From an uncultured Eubacteriales bacterium (lineage in GTDB: Bacteria; Bacillota; Clostridia; Oscillospirales; Oscillospiraceae), in the NCBI GenBank assembly GCA_900549495.1, contig UROL01000054.1:1-11265 (forward strand): a DNA stretch of 11,265 bases, in the 5' to 3' direction. Both the position numbers and the translations under genes were made by a program. Below the pieces are notes generated by a model, which worked only from the letters and a program-made list of their open reading frames with translations, searched no databases and was not told the origin of the DNA. How positions within the stretch are numbered: position 1 is the stretch's first letter; every line of letters starts with the position of its first letter. This document shows, piece after piece, positions 1-6,500 of the stretch.

Positions 1-50
1 GATCTACACAAGGCTATTCGTCGGCAGCGTCAGATGTGTATAAGAGACAG
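1..50 (+). other. Illumina Nextera adapter left on contig end (artefact)
   Basis: This is not biological sequence. Positions 1-9 match the end of the P5 flow-cell primer (GATCTACAC). Positions 10-17 (AAGGCTAT) sit where the i5 index belongs and match, from memory, Nextera index S520. Positions 18-31 are TCGTCGGCAGCGTC, and 32-50 are the 19-bp Tn5 mosaic end AGATGTGTATAAGAGACAG. Genomic sequence starts at 51. The adapter creates false peptides: on the minus strand it adds LSLIHI and a stop to the deacylase, and on the plus strand it gives starts reading MCIRDR and MYKRQ, which are translations of the adapter. Confidence 0.98.
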
Positions 51-626
51 AGTCACAATGGCGGCATCCGCTTTAATCCCTTTTGCTACGCAGGCCAGTG
101 TGCCATTTCCGCCACCTTCCTCATCGACTACGGACTCGATAATCACGTCGCCGCGGCGAGGAACGTCAAGATCATTCAGGTATTTGGTAGCCAGAATCAT
201 TGCAGCCACACCCGCTTTCATGTCGCAGGCGCCTCTACCATAGATTTTTCCTTCTGATTCCTGCGCAGAAAGCGGTGGGTAGGTCCATTTCGCAGGGTCA
301 TCCAATGGAACGGTATCAATGTGTCCGTTGAGCAAGAGAGAACGCCCTCCACCGGCTCCGCGCGAAATTGCAACCAGATTAGGTCGGCCGTCATAATGAT
401 GTCCTGGGTTGTAGTCCGGCCATGTGGAAATCTCCCGATTATCCGGCTCAAACAGCGATGTTTCAAAGTTCCATTCACGAACCTGCTTTTCCAGCCAAAC
501 CTGGGCGTTCCCTTCGTTACCGTACACACCCTGGTCAACGAACGTGCTCTCCAGCGAAATCATCTTTTGAAGAAAAGTCACAGCTTCGGCACGATGTGCA
601 TCGATATATTTCATTATTTTTTCCAT
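51..626 (-). CDS. M20-family metallo-deacylase (ArgE/DapE type), N-terminal half only
   Basis: This is a cytosolic zinc-dependent amidohydrolase of the M20/ArgE/DapE/ACY1 family, which removes acyl groups from amino acids or related amides. About 192 genuine residues are present, against roughly 400-430 for the family, because the contig runs into the adapter; the apparent C-terminus LSLIHI is adapter translation. Metal-site motifs are intact: GHIDTVP (His102, Asp104), GRGACDMKAG (bridging Asp135) and DEEGG (catalytic Glu169, metal-binding Glu170). The ATG at 624-626 has GGGAGA ten bases upstream, directly after the fucU stop 16 bp away, so it is the last visible gene of the sugar operon. An in-frame ATG at residue 5 is a less likely start. 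The substrate is unknown; its place in a sugar operon suggests an N-acylated sugar derivative or glycoconjugate rather than arginine or lysine synthesis, but that is inference. Confidence 0.9.
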
Positions 627-642
627 TGTATGTTATTCTCCC

Positions 643-1092
643 TTACGGTTTAACCACGCCCTTGCGAATGGCAATATTCCCATACAGCGCACGTTCGCCG
701 GTTTGAATGACTGCATATCCATGAGAGATGAAGCTGCAAAAATCATCTCGTTCTTTCTGTTCAAATGCAGCTTCGCCCCGAGAATCGTATGCAGATGCAA
801 TGCATTTGAATTCGTCCCAGATGGGAGTGGGAATATACGCATCTGCCTTCGTCTTATTGCCCAGAAGGAAAGGATGTGGATACGATTGGTCCACCGGCAT
901 AATATCTAAAATCGCTCGGAGCAATTCAGTAGCCGAAATTCCGTCGGCACGCAGTACCAATGCGCCGCCCGTCCGCCCAAAGCTCTCAGCAGGGCAGTTC
1001 GCATCACACAGTGCGATGTAATCGCCATGCCCCATTGCAGCAAGCGCCCGGAGAATATCAGGTGAGATCAGCGGAGAAATTCCTTTAAGCAT
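643..1092 (-). CDS. fucU: FucU/RbsD-family sugar mutarotase
   Basis: A 149-residue cytosolic protein of the RbsD/FucU family, which speeds interconversion of alpha and beta anomers (and pyranose/furanose forms) of sugars such as fucose or ribose, so that imported sugar reaches the next enzyme in the right form. The N-terminus MLKGISPLISPDILRALAAM, followed by GHGD with His22 and Asp24, is the FucU-type signature. Near the C-terminus TGE-ALYGNIAIRKGVV carries the conserved YGN motif. The length is close to FucU (about 140). The frame is open further upstream to 1167, but the ATG at 1090-1092 is chosen because GAGGGAAGA lies just before it and it gives the family's normal N-terminus. It lies 133 bp downstream of the binding-protein gene, after a stem-loop. 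FucU fits better than RbsD by sequence, but the actual sugar cannot be read. Confidence 0.85.
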   Translation of the reverse strand: MLKGISPLISPDILRALAAMGHGDYIALCDANCPAESFGRTGGALVLRADGISATELLRAILDIMPVDQSYPHPFLLGNKTKADAYIPTPIWDEFKCIASAYDSRGEAAFEQKERDDFCSFISHGYAVIQTGERALYGNIAIRKGVVKP

Positions 1093-1179
1093 AATTCTTC
1101 CCTCATTTCTTGCAATTTTCTGAGCAATTGAGCAGCAGACCTTGCTGCGATTTCCAGAAAATCCCATAGCTTTTTAGAA

Positions 1180-1206
1180 TCGCACCCGGCGGAATGCCGG
1201 GTGCGA
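1180..1206 (-). other. Perfect intercistronic stem-loop after the binding-protein gene
   Basis: TCGCACCCGGC (1180-1190) and GCCGGGTGCGA (1196-1206) form a perfect 11-bp GC-rich stem with a five-base loop. It starts 20 bp beyond the stop codon of the substrate-binding protein gene. On the minus-strand transcript it is followed by ATTCTAAAAAG-like sequence rather than a T-run, so it is a poor intrinsic terminator. A stem-loop here is typical of operons in which the binding protein is made in excess: it can protect the upstream mRNA or cause partial termination before fucU. The structure is visible; the role is inferred. Confidence 0.75.
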
Positions 1207-1225
1207 AAATTTTCAGCACAAAAAC

Positions 1226-2191
1226 TTACTCGACCCAATACCAGTCATCTTCGGAAACAGCTTTGGTAATCTGCTCTGCCTGATCCAGGTTATCCAGATC
1301 AATGACTGTGTTCTTTTCGGCAATCGTAGAAGGAACAGTTTCACCGCTCAGATAACGGAAAGCAATATCCACAGCGATGTAGCCCTGAATGTAACCGGGA
1401 GTTGCATTGGTTGCGCCTAAAACTCCATTGGCAACGGCTTCCAGAGCCTCGGCCGTACCGTCGTTACCCATGACAAAAATCTTCCCGGTCAACCCCGCAG
1501 CTTCGACTGCCTGGGCAGCACCCAGTGCCATCTCATCGTTAGCAGCGTATACAGCATCAATATCTTCAAAAGTCTGAAGCATGTTTTCCATGACGGTCAT
1601 GGCAGTGGCACGATCATAGTTGGCAGGCTGAGAAGCCAATACCTCCATTTCGGGGTATTCGGCGATCGCATCCTGAAAGCCCTGAGATTTCTGGCGGCTT
1701 GTTTCTTGCCCCAGAACACCAACAAGCTCTACAACACTTCCCTTTCCACCCAGCTTGGAGGCAATGTACTGACCGCCGTTATAGCCACTCTCATAGCTAT
1801 CAAATGCAATTGCACACAGAATTTCTCCGCCGGCAGGAGTCTCAGCAGTAGTGATAACAGGAATATTGGCAGCATTGCACTGTTCAATTGCGTTCACAAT
1901 ACCGGTGGTATCCACGGTTTGAATCAAGATCGCATCCATTTCCTGCGAAATGAAGTCTTCAACCTGGGCAACTTGCTTCGTAATGTCGTTGTCACTACCC
2001 AAGGCGACCAGCTCAATGCCACGCTCATCAGCTGCCAGCTGGGCACCTTCCATCATGCTTACAAAGAATGGATTGTTCAGGGTAGGACAGGTATAGCCGA
2101 CCTTGAATTTCTTTTCCTCTCCAGAGGCGGCACCTACCATTAGTGCCATGACCAACGCTGCGCAGAGAACCAAGGAAACTAGTTTTTTCAT
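1226..2191 (-). CDS. rbsB: Sugar ABC transporter substrate-binding protein (RbsB/Peripla_BP_4 type)
   Basis: The extracytoplasmic receptor of the importer; it binds a monosaccharide between two alpha/beta lobes and delivers it to the permease. It has 321 residues. A signal peptide spans residues 1 to about 24 (MKK, then a hydrophobic core, ending VGAASG). The mature domain opens with KVGYTCPTLNNPFF, followed by EGAQLAADERGIEL, the usual start of ribose-type receptors. AILIQTVDTTGIVNAI, IPVITTAET, DAVYAANDEMALGAAQAV and FVMGNDGT are further family landmarks. The ATG at 2189-2191 has AAAGGTGG seven bases upstream. There is no lipobox: the only early Cys (residue 10) lies inside the hydrophobic core. 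A free periplasmic protein is therefore predicted, which is unusual if the host is a monoderm Firmicute. The gene lies 54 bp downstream of the permease gene. The symbol denotes the family, not proof of ribose specificity. Confidence 0.93.
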   Translation of the reverse strand: MKKLVSLVLCAALVMALMVGAASGEEKKFKVGYTCPTLNNPFFVSMMEGAQLAADERGIELVALGSDNDITKQVAQVEDFISQEMDAILIQTVDTTGIVNAIEQCNAANIPVITTAETPAGGEILCAIAFDSYESGYNGGQYIASKLGGKGSVVELVGVLGQETSRQKSQGFQDAIAEYPEMEVLASQPANYDRATAMTVMENMLQTFEDIDAVYAANDEMALGAAQAVEAAGLTGKIFVMGNDGTAEALEAVANGVLGATNATPGYIQGYIAVDIAFRYLSGETVPSTIAEKNTVIDLDNLDQAEQITKAVSEDDWYWVE

Positions 2192-2245
2192 TTTTTGACC
2201 ACCTTTCTTTTTTCTTTTTATTGCAAAACGCCTTTTAATTGACGC

Positions 2246-3226
2246 TTATGCACGATCCTTGCTGACGATTCTGGATTGGATGAAAAAGTCAAACAGAACC
2301 GCCATTAGCACGACAACACCCTTAACAATATCCTGAAAATAGGAGTTGATATTCAACAAGTTAAGTGCGTTATTCAGAATACCGATAATTACAGCGCCGA
2401 TCATCGTGCCCCAAATGTGTCCTTGTCCACCTGCCAGACTGGCACCGCCAATTACTGCCGCTGTGATTGCGTCCATCTCAAAGCCGTTGCCCAGCGATGG
2501 AACGCCAGAGGAAAGACGTGAGGTATAAATAATTGCCGTAAAGGCAGCCAGAAATCCGGACACCATGTATACAGAGATTTTGACTTTCTTAACCTGTATA
2601 CCAGCCACGACGGCAGAACGCTCGTTACCGCCAATGGCATATACATACCGTCCGAATACGGTTTTATTCATCACAAATGCTGTTATTATTGCTAAGATCA
2701 GCGTGATATAGATGGGAAATGGGATTCCCAGCAGCGTCCCCTGACCAATAAATTTAAACGTAGCGTTGCTGATAGGCATCGGACTTGCATTGGTCATTAC
2801 CAGCGTAATACCACGAATGATAGACACGGTTGAAAGCGTGACGATAAATGGGGCAATTCCTGTTTTGGAAACAACGAAACCGTTAAACGCGCCCACCGCC
2901 AGCCCAATGAGCAAGACAACCGCAATTGCAAGGAGGGAGCTCCCTGTTGAGTTCAAAATTTTCGCACATACGCAACATCCAAGTGCACAAACACCGCCTA
3001 CCGACAAATCGATACCGCCGGAAATAATGACCAGCGTCATTCCAAGAGCAAGGATAGCGTTCAGTGAAATCTGGCGTCCAACATTGGTCAGATTTTTAAA
3101 CGTAAAAAAGCGGTCGCTCAAAAATGCCATTGCGATTAAAAAGATCACCAGGATGAACATTGTTGCGTATTTCCTGGCAATCAGCCAAATTTTCCTGTTA
3201 TCCACGTTCATGCCCTCCCGTTGCAT
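2246..3226 (-). CDS. rbsC: Sugar ABC transporter permease (RbsC type)
   Basis: The membrane-spanning subunit of the importer, which would form the channel as a dimer with the ATPase below and the binding protein above. It has 326 residues and many hydrophobic segments (for example 20-36, 53-70, 98-120, 125-145, 170-187, 218-235, 253-265, 271-293, 300-317). Family signatures are GGIDLSVG (70-77), the cytoplasmic ATPase-contact stretch GGNERSAVVAGI (199-210) and GGASLAGGQGHIWGT (260-274). The start overlaps the ATPase gene. The ATG at 3224-3226 sits 12 bases after AGGAGG and gives a 29-bp overlap. The in-frame ATG at 3209-3211 (residue 6) follows GGGAGG very closely and gives a 14-bp overlap. 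Either is possible; the overlap implies translational coupling with the ATPase. Confidence 0.94.
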   Translation of the reverse strand: MQREGMNVDNRKIWLIARKYATMFILVIFLIAMAFLSDRFFTFKNLTNVGRQISLNAILALGMTLVIISGGIDLSVGGVCALGCCVCAKILNSTGSSLLAIAVVLLIGLAVGAFNGFVVSKTGIAPFIVTLSTVSIIRGITLVMTNASPMPISNATFKFIGQGTLLGIPFPIYITLILAIITAFVMNKTVFGRYVYAIGGNERSAVVAGIQVKKVKISVYMVSGFLAAFTAIIYTSRLSSGVPSLGNGFEMDAITAAVIGGASLAGGQGHIWGTMIGAVIIGILNNALNLLNINSYFQDIVKGVVVLMAVLFDFFIQSRIVSKDRA

Positions 3227-4694
3227 AATACATAATTTCCTCCTGTGTCAAGCCGATGCGTGCTTTTTCAAACACAAAGCGCCCCTTATACATCACCGCA
3301 ATACGGTCACTCATACCCAAGACTTCGGGAATTTCGGAGGAAACCAAAATGACTGCCTTTCGCTGGCGCAGAAGTTCATTGATAATTCTGTAGATTTCTA
3401 CTTTGCCATTTACATCTACACCGCGTGTCGGCTCACACATGATAACTACCTTTGGCATGGGAGCCAATGCACGTGCAAGAACTACCTTTTGCTGGTTTCC
3501 ACCCGAAAGAAGCAGTACCTCTTGTTGGATTGATTCGCACTTGATGCTGTAATTCCGAACGCTTTCAGCAGCCAGCGCCCGCTCCTTTACGGTTCGGATT
3601 ACGCCCATAGCTCCACGAATTGGGGCGAAAGGACTCAACGCTGCGTTTTCACGGATACTCATGCGTTGGACCAAGCCCTCTGTTTTGCGATCTTCGGTGA
3701 TCATACCCAGGCCCATTGAGATAGATCGTTTGGGGGTTGGGTGGTGATACGGAGCGCCATTGAGCACTATGCTTCCTGTCTGCAACCTATTCAGTCCGTA
3801 AATCGAACGGGCAAGCTGCGTTTGTCCCGCACCGAGCAACCCCGCAATGCCGTAAACCTCGCCTTCATGTACTTCAAAATTGATGTCAAAAAATTTCTTT
3901 CCGTCCGAAAGATTTTCCACTTTCAGAGCAACGCTTCCCGGTGCAAATTGTTCCTTTGGATAAAAGTCCTGAATGGACTGCCCGGCCATTGCCTCAACGA
4001 CCTCCTGCACCTGCGCCTGTGGCGTCAGCGTTTTGACAAGTCTGCCGTCTCGCAGAACACAGATGCGCTCTGCAATGCGGAAAATCTCTTCCAGCCGATG
4101 GGAGATATAAATGATCGATTTTCCAGCCTTTTTCAGCTTATCAATAATCTCAAACAGACGTGTTGTTTCTTCCATGCTTAGTGCGGCCGTCGGCTCGTCC
4201 ATAATGATAATATCCGCATTTTGTGATAGGACACGGGATATTTCCACAATTTGTTGCTCTGCGACAGTATAAGATACGATTGGAGCGCTGGGATCAATAG
4301 AAACTTTCATTTCATCAAACAGAGCTTTCGCCTCACGGTACATCCGCCGGTCATCGATGATTCCGTCCTTTTGCAGTTCTCTGCCAAGAAAGATATTCTG
4401 TGCAACGCTTAGATTTGGAATTAGGTTTAGTTCCTGATGAATAATACTGATGCCATACTTCTGCGCATCCTTGGGACTGGAAATTGCTACCGGCTGGCCG
4501 TTGATGCATATTTCACCGCCGTCCATACTGTAGATGCCGGAGAGAATTTTCATCAGCGTCGATTTGCCTGCTCCGTTTTCGCCAACCAAAGCCAGACATT
4601 CCCCCGCATACAAGCAGAGAGATATATCGTGCAGAACCTGATTCCCCATGAACGCCTTGGAAATATTTGTTGCCCTGAGCACTTCTTTCAACAT
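3198..4694 (-). CDS. rbsA: Sugar ABC transporter ATPase with two nucleotide-binding domains (RbsA type)
   Basis: The cytoplasmic motor of the importer, two ATPase domains in one 498-residue chain, the normal length for the RbsA/MglA group. Domain 1 has Walker A GENGAGKST (38-46, Lys44), Q-loop HQELN (86-90), a relaxed signature TVAEQQ (143-148), Walker B IIIMDEP (Asp166, Glu167) and switch His199. Domain 2 has the degenerate Walker A GLLGAGQT (285-292) normal for this family and a strict LSGGNQQ signature (396-402). Its Walker B reads VVIMCEPTRGVD, with Cys420 where Asp is usual; Glu421 is kept. The H-switch position reads SSE, also family-typical. The start ATG at 4692-4694 follows GGGAGGTG by a few bases. 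It is the first gene of the operon, about 45 bp from the predicted transcription start. Sugar type cannot be told from the ATPase. Confidence 0.95.
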   Translation of the reverse strand: MLKEVLRATNISKAFMGNQVLHDISLCLYAGECLALVGENGAGKSTLMKILSGIYSMDGGEICINGQPVAISSPKDAQKYGISIIHQELNLIPNLSVAQNIFLGRELQKDGIIDDRRMYREAKALFDEMKVSIDPSAPIVSYTVAEQQIVEISRVLSQNADIIIMDEPTAALSMEETTRLFEIIDKLKKAGKSIIYISHRLEEIFRIAERICVLRDGRLVKTLTPQAQVQEVVEAMAGQSIQDFYPKEQFAPGSVALKVENLSDGKKFFDINFEVHEGEVYGIAGLLGAGQTQLARSIYGLNRLQTGSIVLNGAPYHHPTPKRSISMGLGMITEDRKTEGLVQRMSIRENAALSPFAPIRGAMGVIRTVKERALAAESVRNYSIKCESIQQEVLLLSGGNQQKVVLARALAPMPKVVIMCEPTRGVDVNGKVEIYRIINELLRQRKAVILVSSEIPEVLGMSDRIAVMYKGRFVFEKARIGLTQEEIMYYATGGHERG

Positions 4695-4724
4695 TGGTCA
4701 CCTCCCAAAGTATTAGGCATAATA

Positions 4725-4736
4725 TACTCGAGTAAC
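4725..4736. promoter_or_regulatory. Operator A for the LacI-family regulator, just after the transcription start
   Basis: TACTCGAGTA (4725-4734) is a perfect palindrome with the central CG step typical of LacI-family operators. The predicted start of the rbsA transcript is near 4740, so the site lies within the first 15 transcribed bases. A bound repressor there would block initiation or early elongation. Together with the second site it forms an inverted repeat: CTCGAGTAAC (4727-4736) and GTTACTCGAG (4754-4763), 17 bp apart. Assignment to the adjacent regulator rests on a related site at that gene's own promoter. Confidence 0.75.
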
Positions 4737-4746
4737 CTGTGAAATC

Positions 4747-4775
4747 ATTATAAGTTACTCGAGCGCATTTGTCAA
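4747..4775 (-). promoter_or_regulatory. Consensus sigma-A promoter of the sugar transport operon
   Basis: Read on the minus strand, TTGACA (4775-4770) and TATAAT (4752-4747) are separated by exactly 17 bp, a full match to the housekeeping promoter consensus. Transcription should start near 4740, about 45 bp before the rbsA ATG. A promoter this strong needs a repressor to be regulated, and two CTCGAG operators sit in its spacer and just downstream. Confidence 0.9.
4754..4765. promoter_or_regulatory. Operator B inside the promoter spacer
   Basis: GTTACTCGAGCG carries the same CTCGAG core as operator A and shares ten identical bases with it in inverted orientation; one flank is imperfect (CG instead of TA). 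It lies wholly between the -35 and -10 boxes, so bound repressor would exclude RNA polymerase. The two operator centres are about 31 bp apart, close to three helical turns, so two bound dimers would lie on the same face of the DNA. Confidence 0.7.
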
Positions 4776-4835
4776 TATATTTCTGCATACTTTTCAAAAA
4801 ATAAAGCAGCATGAAGCAGTAGAGAAAAATTTTGT

Positions 4836-4904
4836 GCCAGGAAAATCCTAAAGCAAATCGCCTACGGTGGAATCGCATCTTCTTTGCTTTTGGAGTTTCC
4901 TGGC
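4836..4904. repeat. Long imperfect inverted repeat after the regulator gene, possible terminator
   Basis: Arms 4836-4857 and 4883-4904 are 22 bases each and match at 20 positions, with a 25-base loop. The arms begin and end with GCCAGGAAA and TTTCCTGGC. The structure lies 48 bp beyond the regulator's stop codon and about 60 bp before the -35 box of the transporter promoter. On the minus-strand transcript the far arm is followed by ACAAAATTTTTCTC, so it could act as an intrinsic terminator separating the regulator from the operon. The long loop and the offset T-run are not ideal. A relic of a small mobile element is the alternative. Confidence 0.6.
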
Positions 4905-4951
4905 GCTAAAAAAATTATTTAGTGCGGCTCACTTGACTGTATGGATAAATC

Positions 4952-5911
4952 CTAGATCAAACTTGATTTGATGGTTTCGCTCTGGATTTCCTCGCCTTTC
5001 AACAGGCCGTGGAGCATTTTAAATGCTCGATTCCCGATTTCCTTTTCGTGCTGATCTATGATGTGCATCGTCTTGGCAAAGTGATCCATGCCGATAAACC
5101 GTTCAAATCCGCCCATTGAAGTTACCGAGTGGTTTGTTTCATTCAGTGCACGCATCACACCGTATATCAGAAAATTGGTGCTAAGGAATACAGAATCAAA
5201 CGGTAATCCCGTTTTGATTTTTTTGCACAAGCTGTCATATGCGATTTGCTCATCAAATATCCCAAACAGAACTCGTTCCGAAGCTAGTGGGAGCCCATAT
5301 TCTTTTAGAGCGTCGCAGAAACCTCGATACCGCTCCAGAATTGTGATGTCTTCCTGGGACCCCGCCAGAAACAACGGCATTTTCGCATTGTCTTTAAGCA
5401 TGTTCAATGCAAGTGTTTTTCCCGCCTCATAGTTATCAATCAGAATATCTGGAAATCTATGACTTTCAACAGTTCGGTCAAAGCAAACAATCTTAAAAGG
5501 GTAATTATTTTGCAGAGAATCGTGGTAAGAAACCGGCGATATCAAAACGCCGTCTACACAGCGGCTTTGAAGCATGGTCAATGCTTGATTTTCTTTTTCC
5601 AGCTTTTCCTCCGCCATACAGATGATTAGACTGTAGCCGGCATCGTTAGCGAGCTGCTCCACTTCTTTAATTATTTTAATGTAGAAATAGTTCGCAATGT
5701 CAGGCACTACGATTGCAATTGTGCCGGTAGAGCCGGTCTTCAGCGATCGGGCCATATTGTTGGAGACATATCCCATTTCCTTTGCCGTTGCGCGAACAAG
5801 TTCAATCGTTTCTTTTCGGTAGGATTTGTTCTCAAAACGTTCGTTCAGAATATTTGAAACAGTACATCTAGAGATTTGTAAACGGTTTGCGATGTCCTTC
5901 ATGGATACCAT
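4952..5911 (-). CDS. LacI-family transcriptional regulator of the sugar operon
   Basis: A 319-residue DNA-binding repressor. The N-terminal helix-turn-helix starts MVSMKDIANRLQISRCTVSN; the hinge helix NNMARSL follows near residues 51-57, with the leucine that wedges into the central CG step of the operator. The rest is a periplasmic-binding-protein-like sugar sensor (TIAIVVPDIANYFY, then RCVDGVLISPVSY and ERYRGFCDAL). The ATG at 5909-5911 is chosen: AAGGAG lies 11 bases upstream. The longer GTG start at 5921-5923 would overlap that ribosome binding site. The gene is upstream of, and co-directional with, the transporter operon but has its own promoter and a possible terminator. CTCGAG-like sites at both promoters indicate repression of the transporter and self-repression, relieved by the imported sugar or a derivative. 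The inducer is not predictable. Confidence 0.93.
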   Translation of the reverse strand: MVSMKDIANRLQISRCTVSNILNERFENKSYRKETIELVRATAKEMGYVSNNMARSLKTGSTGTIAIVVPDIANYFYIKIIKEVEQLANDAGYSLIICMAEEKLEKENQALTMLQSRCVDGVLISPVSYHDSLQNNYPFKIVCFDRTVESHRFPDILIDNYEAGKTLALNMLKDNAKMPLFLAGSQEDITILERYRGFCDALKEYGLPLASERVLFGIFDEQIAYDSLCKKIKTGLPFDSVFLSTNFLIYGVMRALNETNHSVTSMGGFERFIGMDHFAKTMHIIDQHEKEIGNRAFKMLHGLLKGEEIQSETIKSSLI

Positions 5912-5940
5912 TCGTGTATTCACTCCTTAAATTTACCAAT

Positions 5941-5960
5941 ATACTTGAGTATACTCGAAA
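5941..5960. promoter_or_regulatory. Operator overlapping the regulator's own promoter
   Basis: ATACTTGAGTAT (5941-5952) is palindromic except for the central TG pair and matches operator A (ATACTCGAGTAA) at 10 of 12 positions. It is followed at once by a half-like copy, TACTCGAAA (5952-5960). The sites cover and flank the -10 box, so the regulator would shut off its own gene. A weaker related string, ACTTGAGTT, occurs at 5986-5994. Confidence 0.65.
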
Positions 5961-5975
5961 TTTTCAATACGTCAA
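5948..5975 (-). promoter_or_regulatory. Promoter of the LacI-family regulator
   Basis: On the minus strand TTGACG (5975-5970), a 16-bp spacer and TATACT (5953-5948) form a near-consensus sigma-A promoter, about 37 bp before the chosen ATG. It is weaker than the transporter promoter, as expected for a regulator gene. The -10 box overlaps the operator. Confidence 0.65.
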
Positions 5976-5994
5976 GAAGAAAATGACTTGAGTT

Positions 5995-6430
5995 TCGGCA
6001 AATAGTAGCACGCCACCATATCGCCTGCCAGACTCCCTGTATTTTACCGATCAATCATTGTTAAACCCCTTTTGGGTCAAAATGGTACACCAGCTAGCGC
6101 AAAGGCAAGATATCTTTGCACTTGCTAATTATGCTTTTACATGGAAAATATAGGATTTTTTCGCTCTCTCCTTTTGGAGTGAACCCATATTTTAGCATTG
6201 TCTCGCAAAACATAAAACATAGTTGCATTTTTACCCTCTGTCTGTTATTTTTGTCTTTTTACCGGTCAAGCAAAGAACCCATCCACCGGCACGCTGTCCA
6301 GCCAGTCCAGTAATTCTTACATTTACAATACCTTTATCCCTCATTTTATCCAAAAAATGGGGTAAGTTATTTATTTCTCGTTCGCAATTTGTTTACTTAT
6401 ACGGTCGTCGTAAGCCCAGAGAATGCCGTC
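5995..6430. other. AT-rich intergenic stretch without a convincing gene
   Basis: No frame here has a credible start, ribosome binding site or recognisable protein. Small structures are a GCAAAG/CTTTGC stem (6099-6104 with 6114-6119) and a nine-pair stem CCTCATTTT/AAAATGGGG (6339-6347 with 6354-6362, one G-U pair) followed by a T-rich stretch. Neither flanks a gene end in the right way to be called a terminator. A fragment resembling the terminator at 8943 lies at 6270-6289. Base composition changes from AT-rich to GC-rich near 6420-6450, at the border between the two gene blocks. Confidence 0.6.
6270..6289. repeat. Partial copy of the terminator sequence at 8943
   Basis: GCAAAGAACCCATCC followed by ACCGG repeats 8943-8962 with one difference in 20 bases. 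At 8943 this is one arm of a complete hairpin. Here the complementary arm is absent, so read on the minus strand it is only the closing arm plus TTTGC tail. It looks like a broken terminator, possibly a relic of rearrangement or of a bad assembly join. Confidence 0.7.
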
Positions 6431-6458
6431 TTGTATTTTCCAGGGGGCATGGTATAAT
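6431..6458 (+). promoter_or_regulatory. Extended -10 promoter of the metallopeptidase gene
   Basis: TTGTAT (6431-6436), a 16-bp spacer and TATAAT (6453-6458), with TG one base before the -10 box (TGGTATAAT). The extended -10 compensates for a weak -35. Transcription would start near 6465, leaving a GC-rich leader of about 115 bases before the ATG at 6579. Confidence 0.75.
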
Positions 6459-6500
6459 GGGGGCAGTGTCTGTCGCTGCTACGGCAAAGGGGGCACCGAG

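Noticed and set aside
34..257. Plus-strand frames beginning MCIRDR and MYKRQ
   Set aside because: Their starts are translations of the Nextera adapter and the rest is antisense to the M20 deacylase.
1093..1167. Longer N-terminus for the mutarotase, starting at 1167
   Set aside because: The extra 25 residues do not resemble the family; the ATG at 1092 has a good ribosome binding site and the usual FucU start.
5912..5923. GTG start for the LacI-family regulator at 5923
   Set aside because: The GTG overlaps the AAGGAG ribosome binding site itself; the ATG at 5911 is correctly spaced from it.
6099..6119. Small GCAAAG/CTTTGC stem-loop
   Set aside because: Only six pairs, no T-run and no adjacent gene end; it may be chance.
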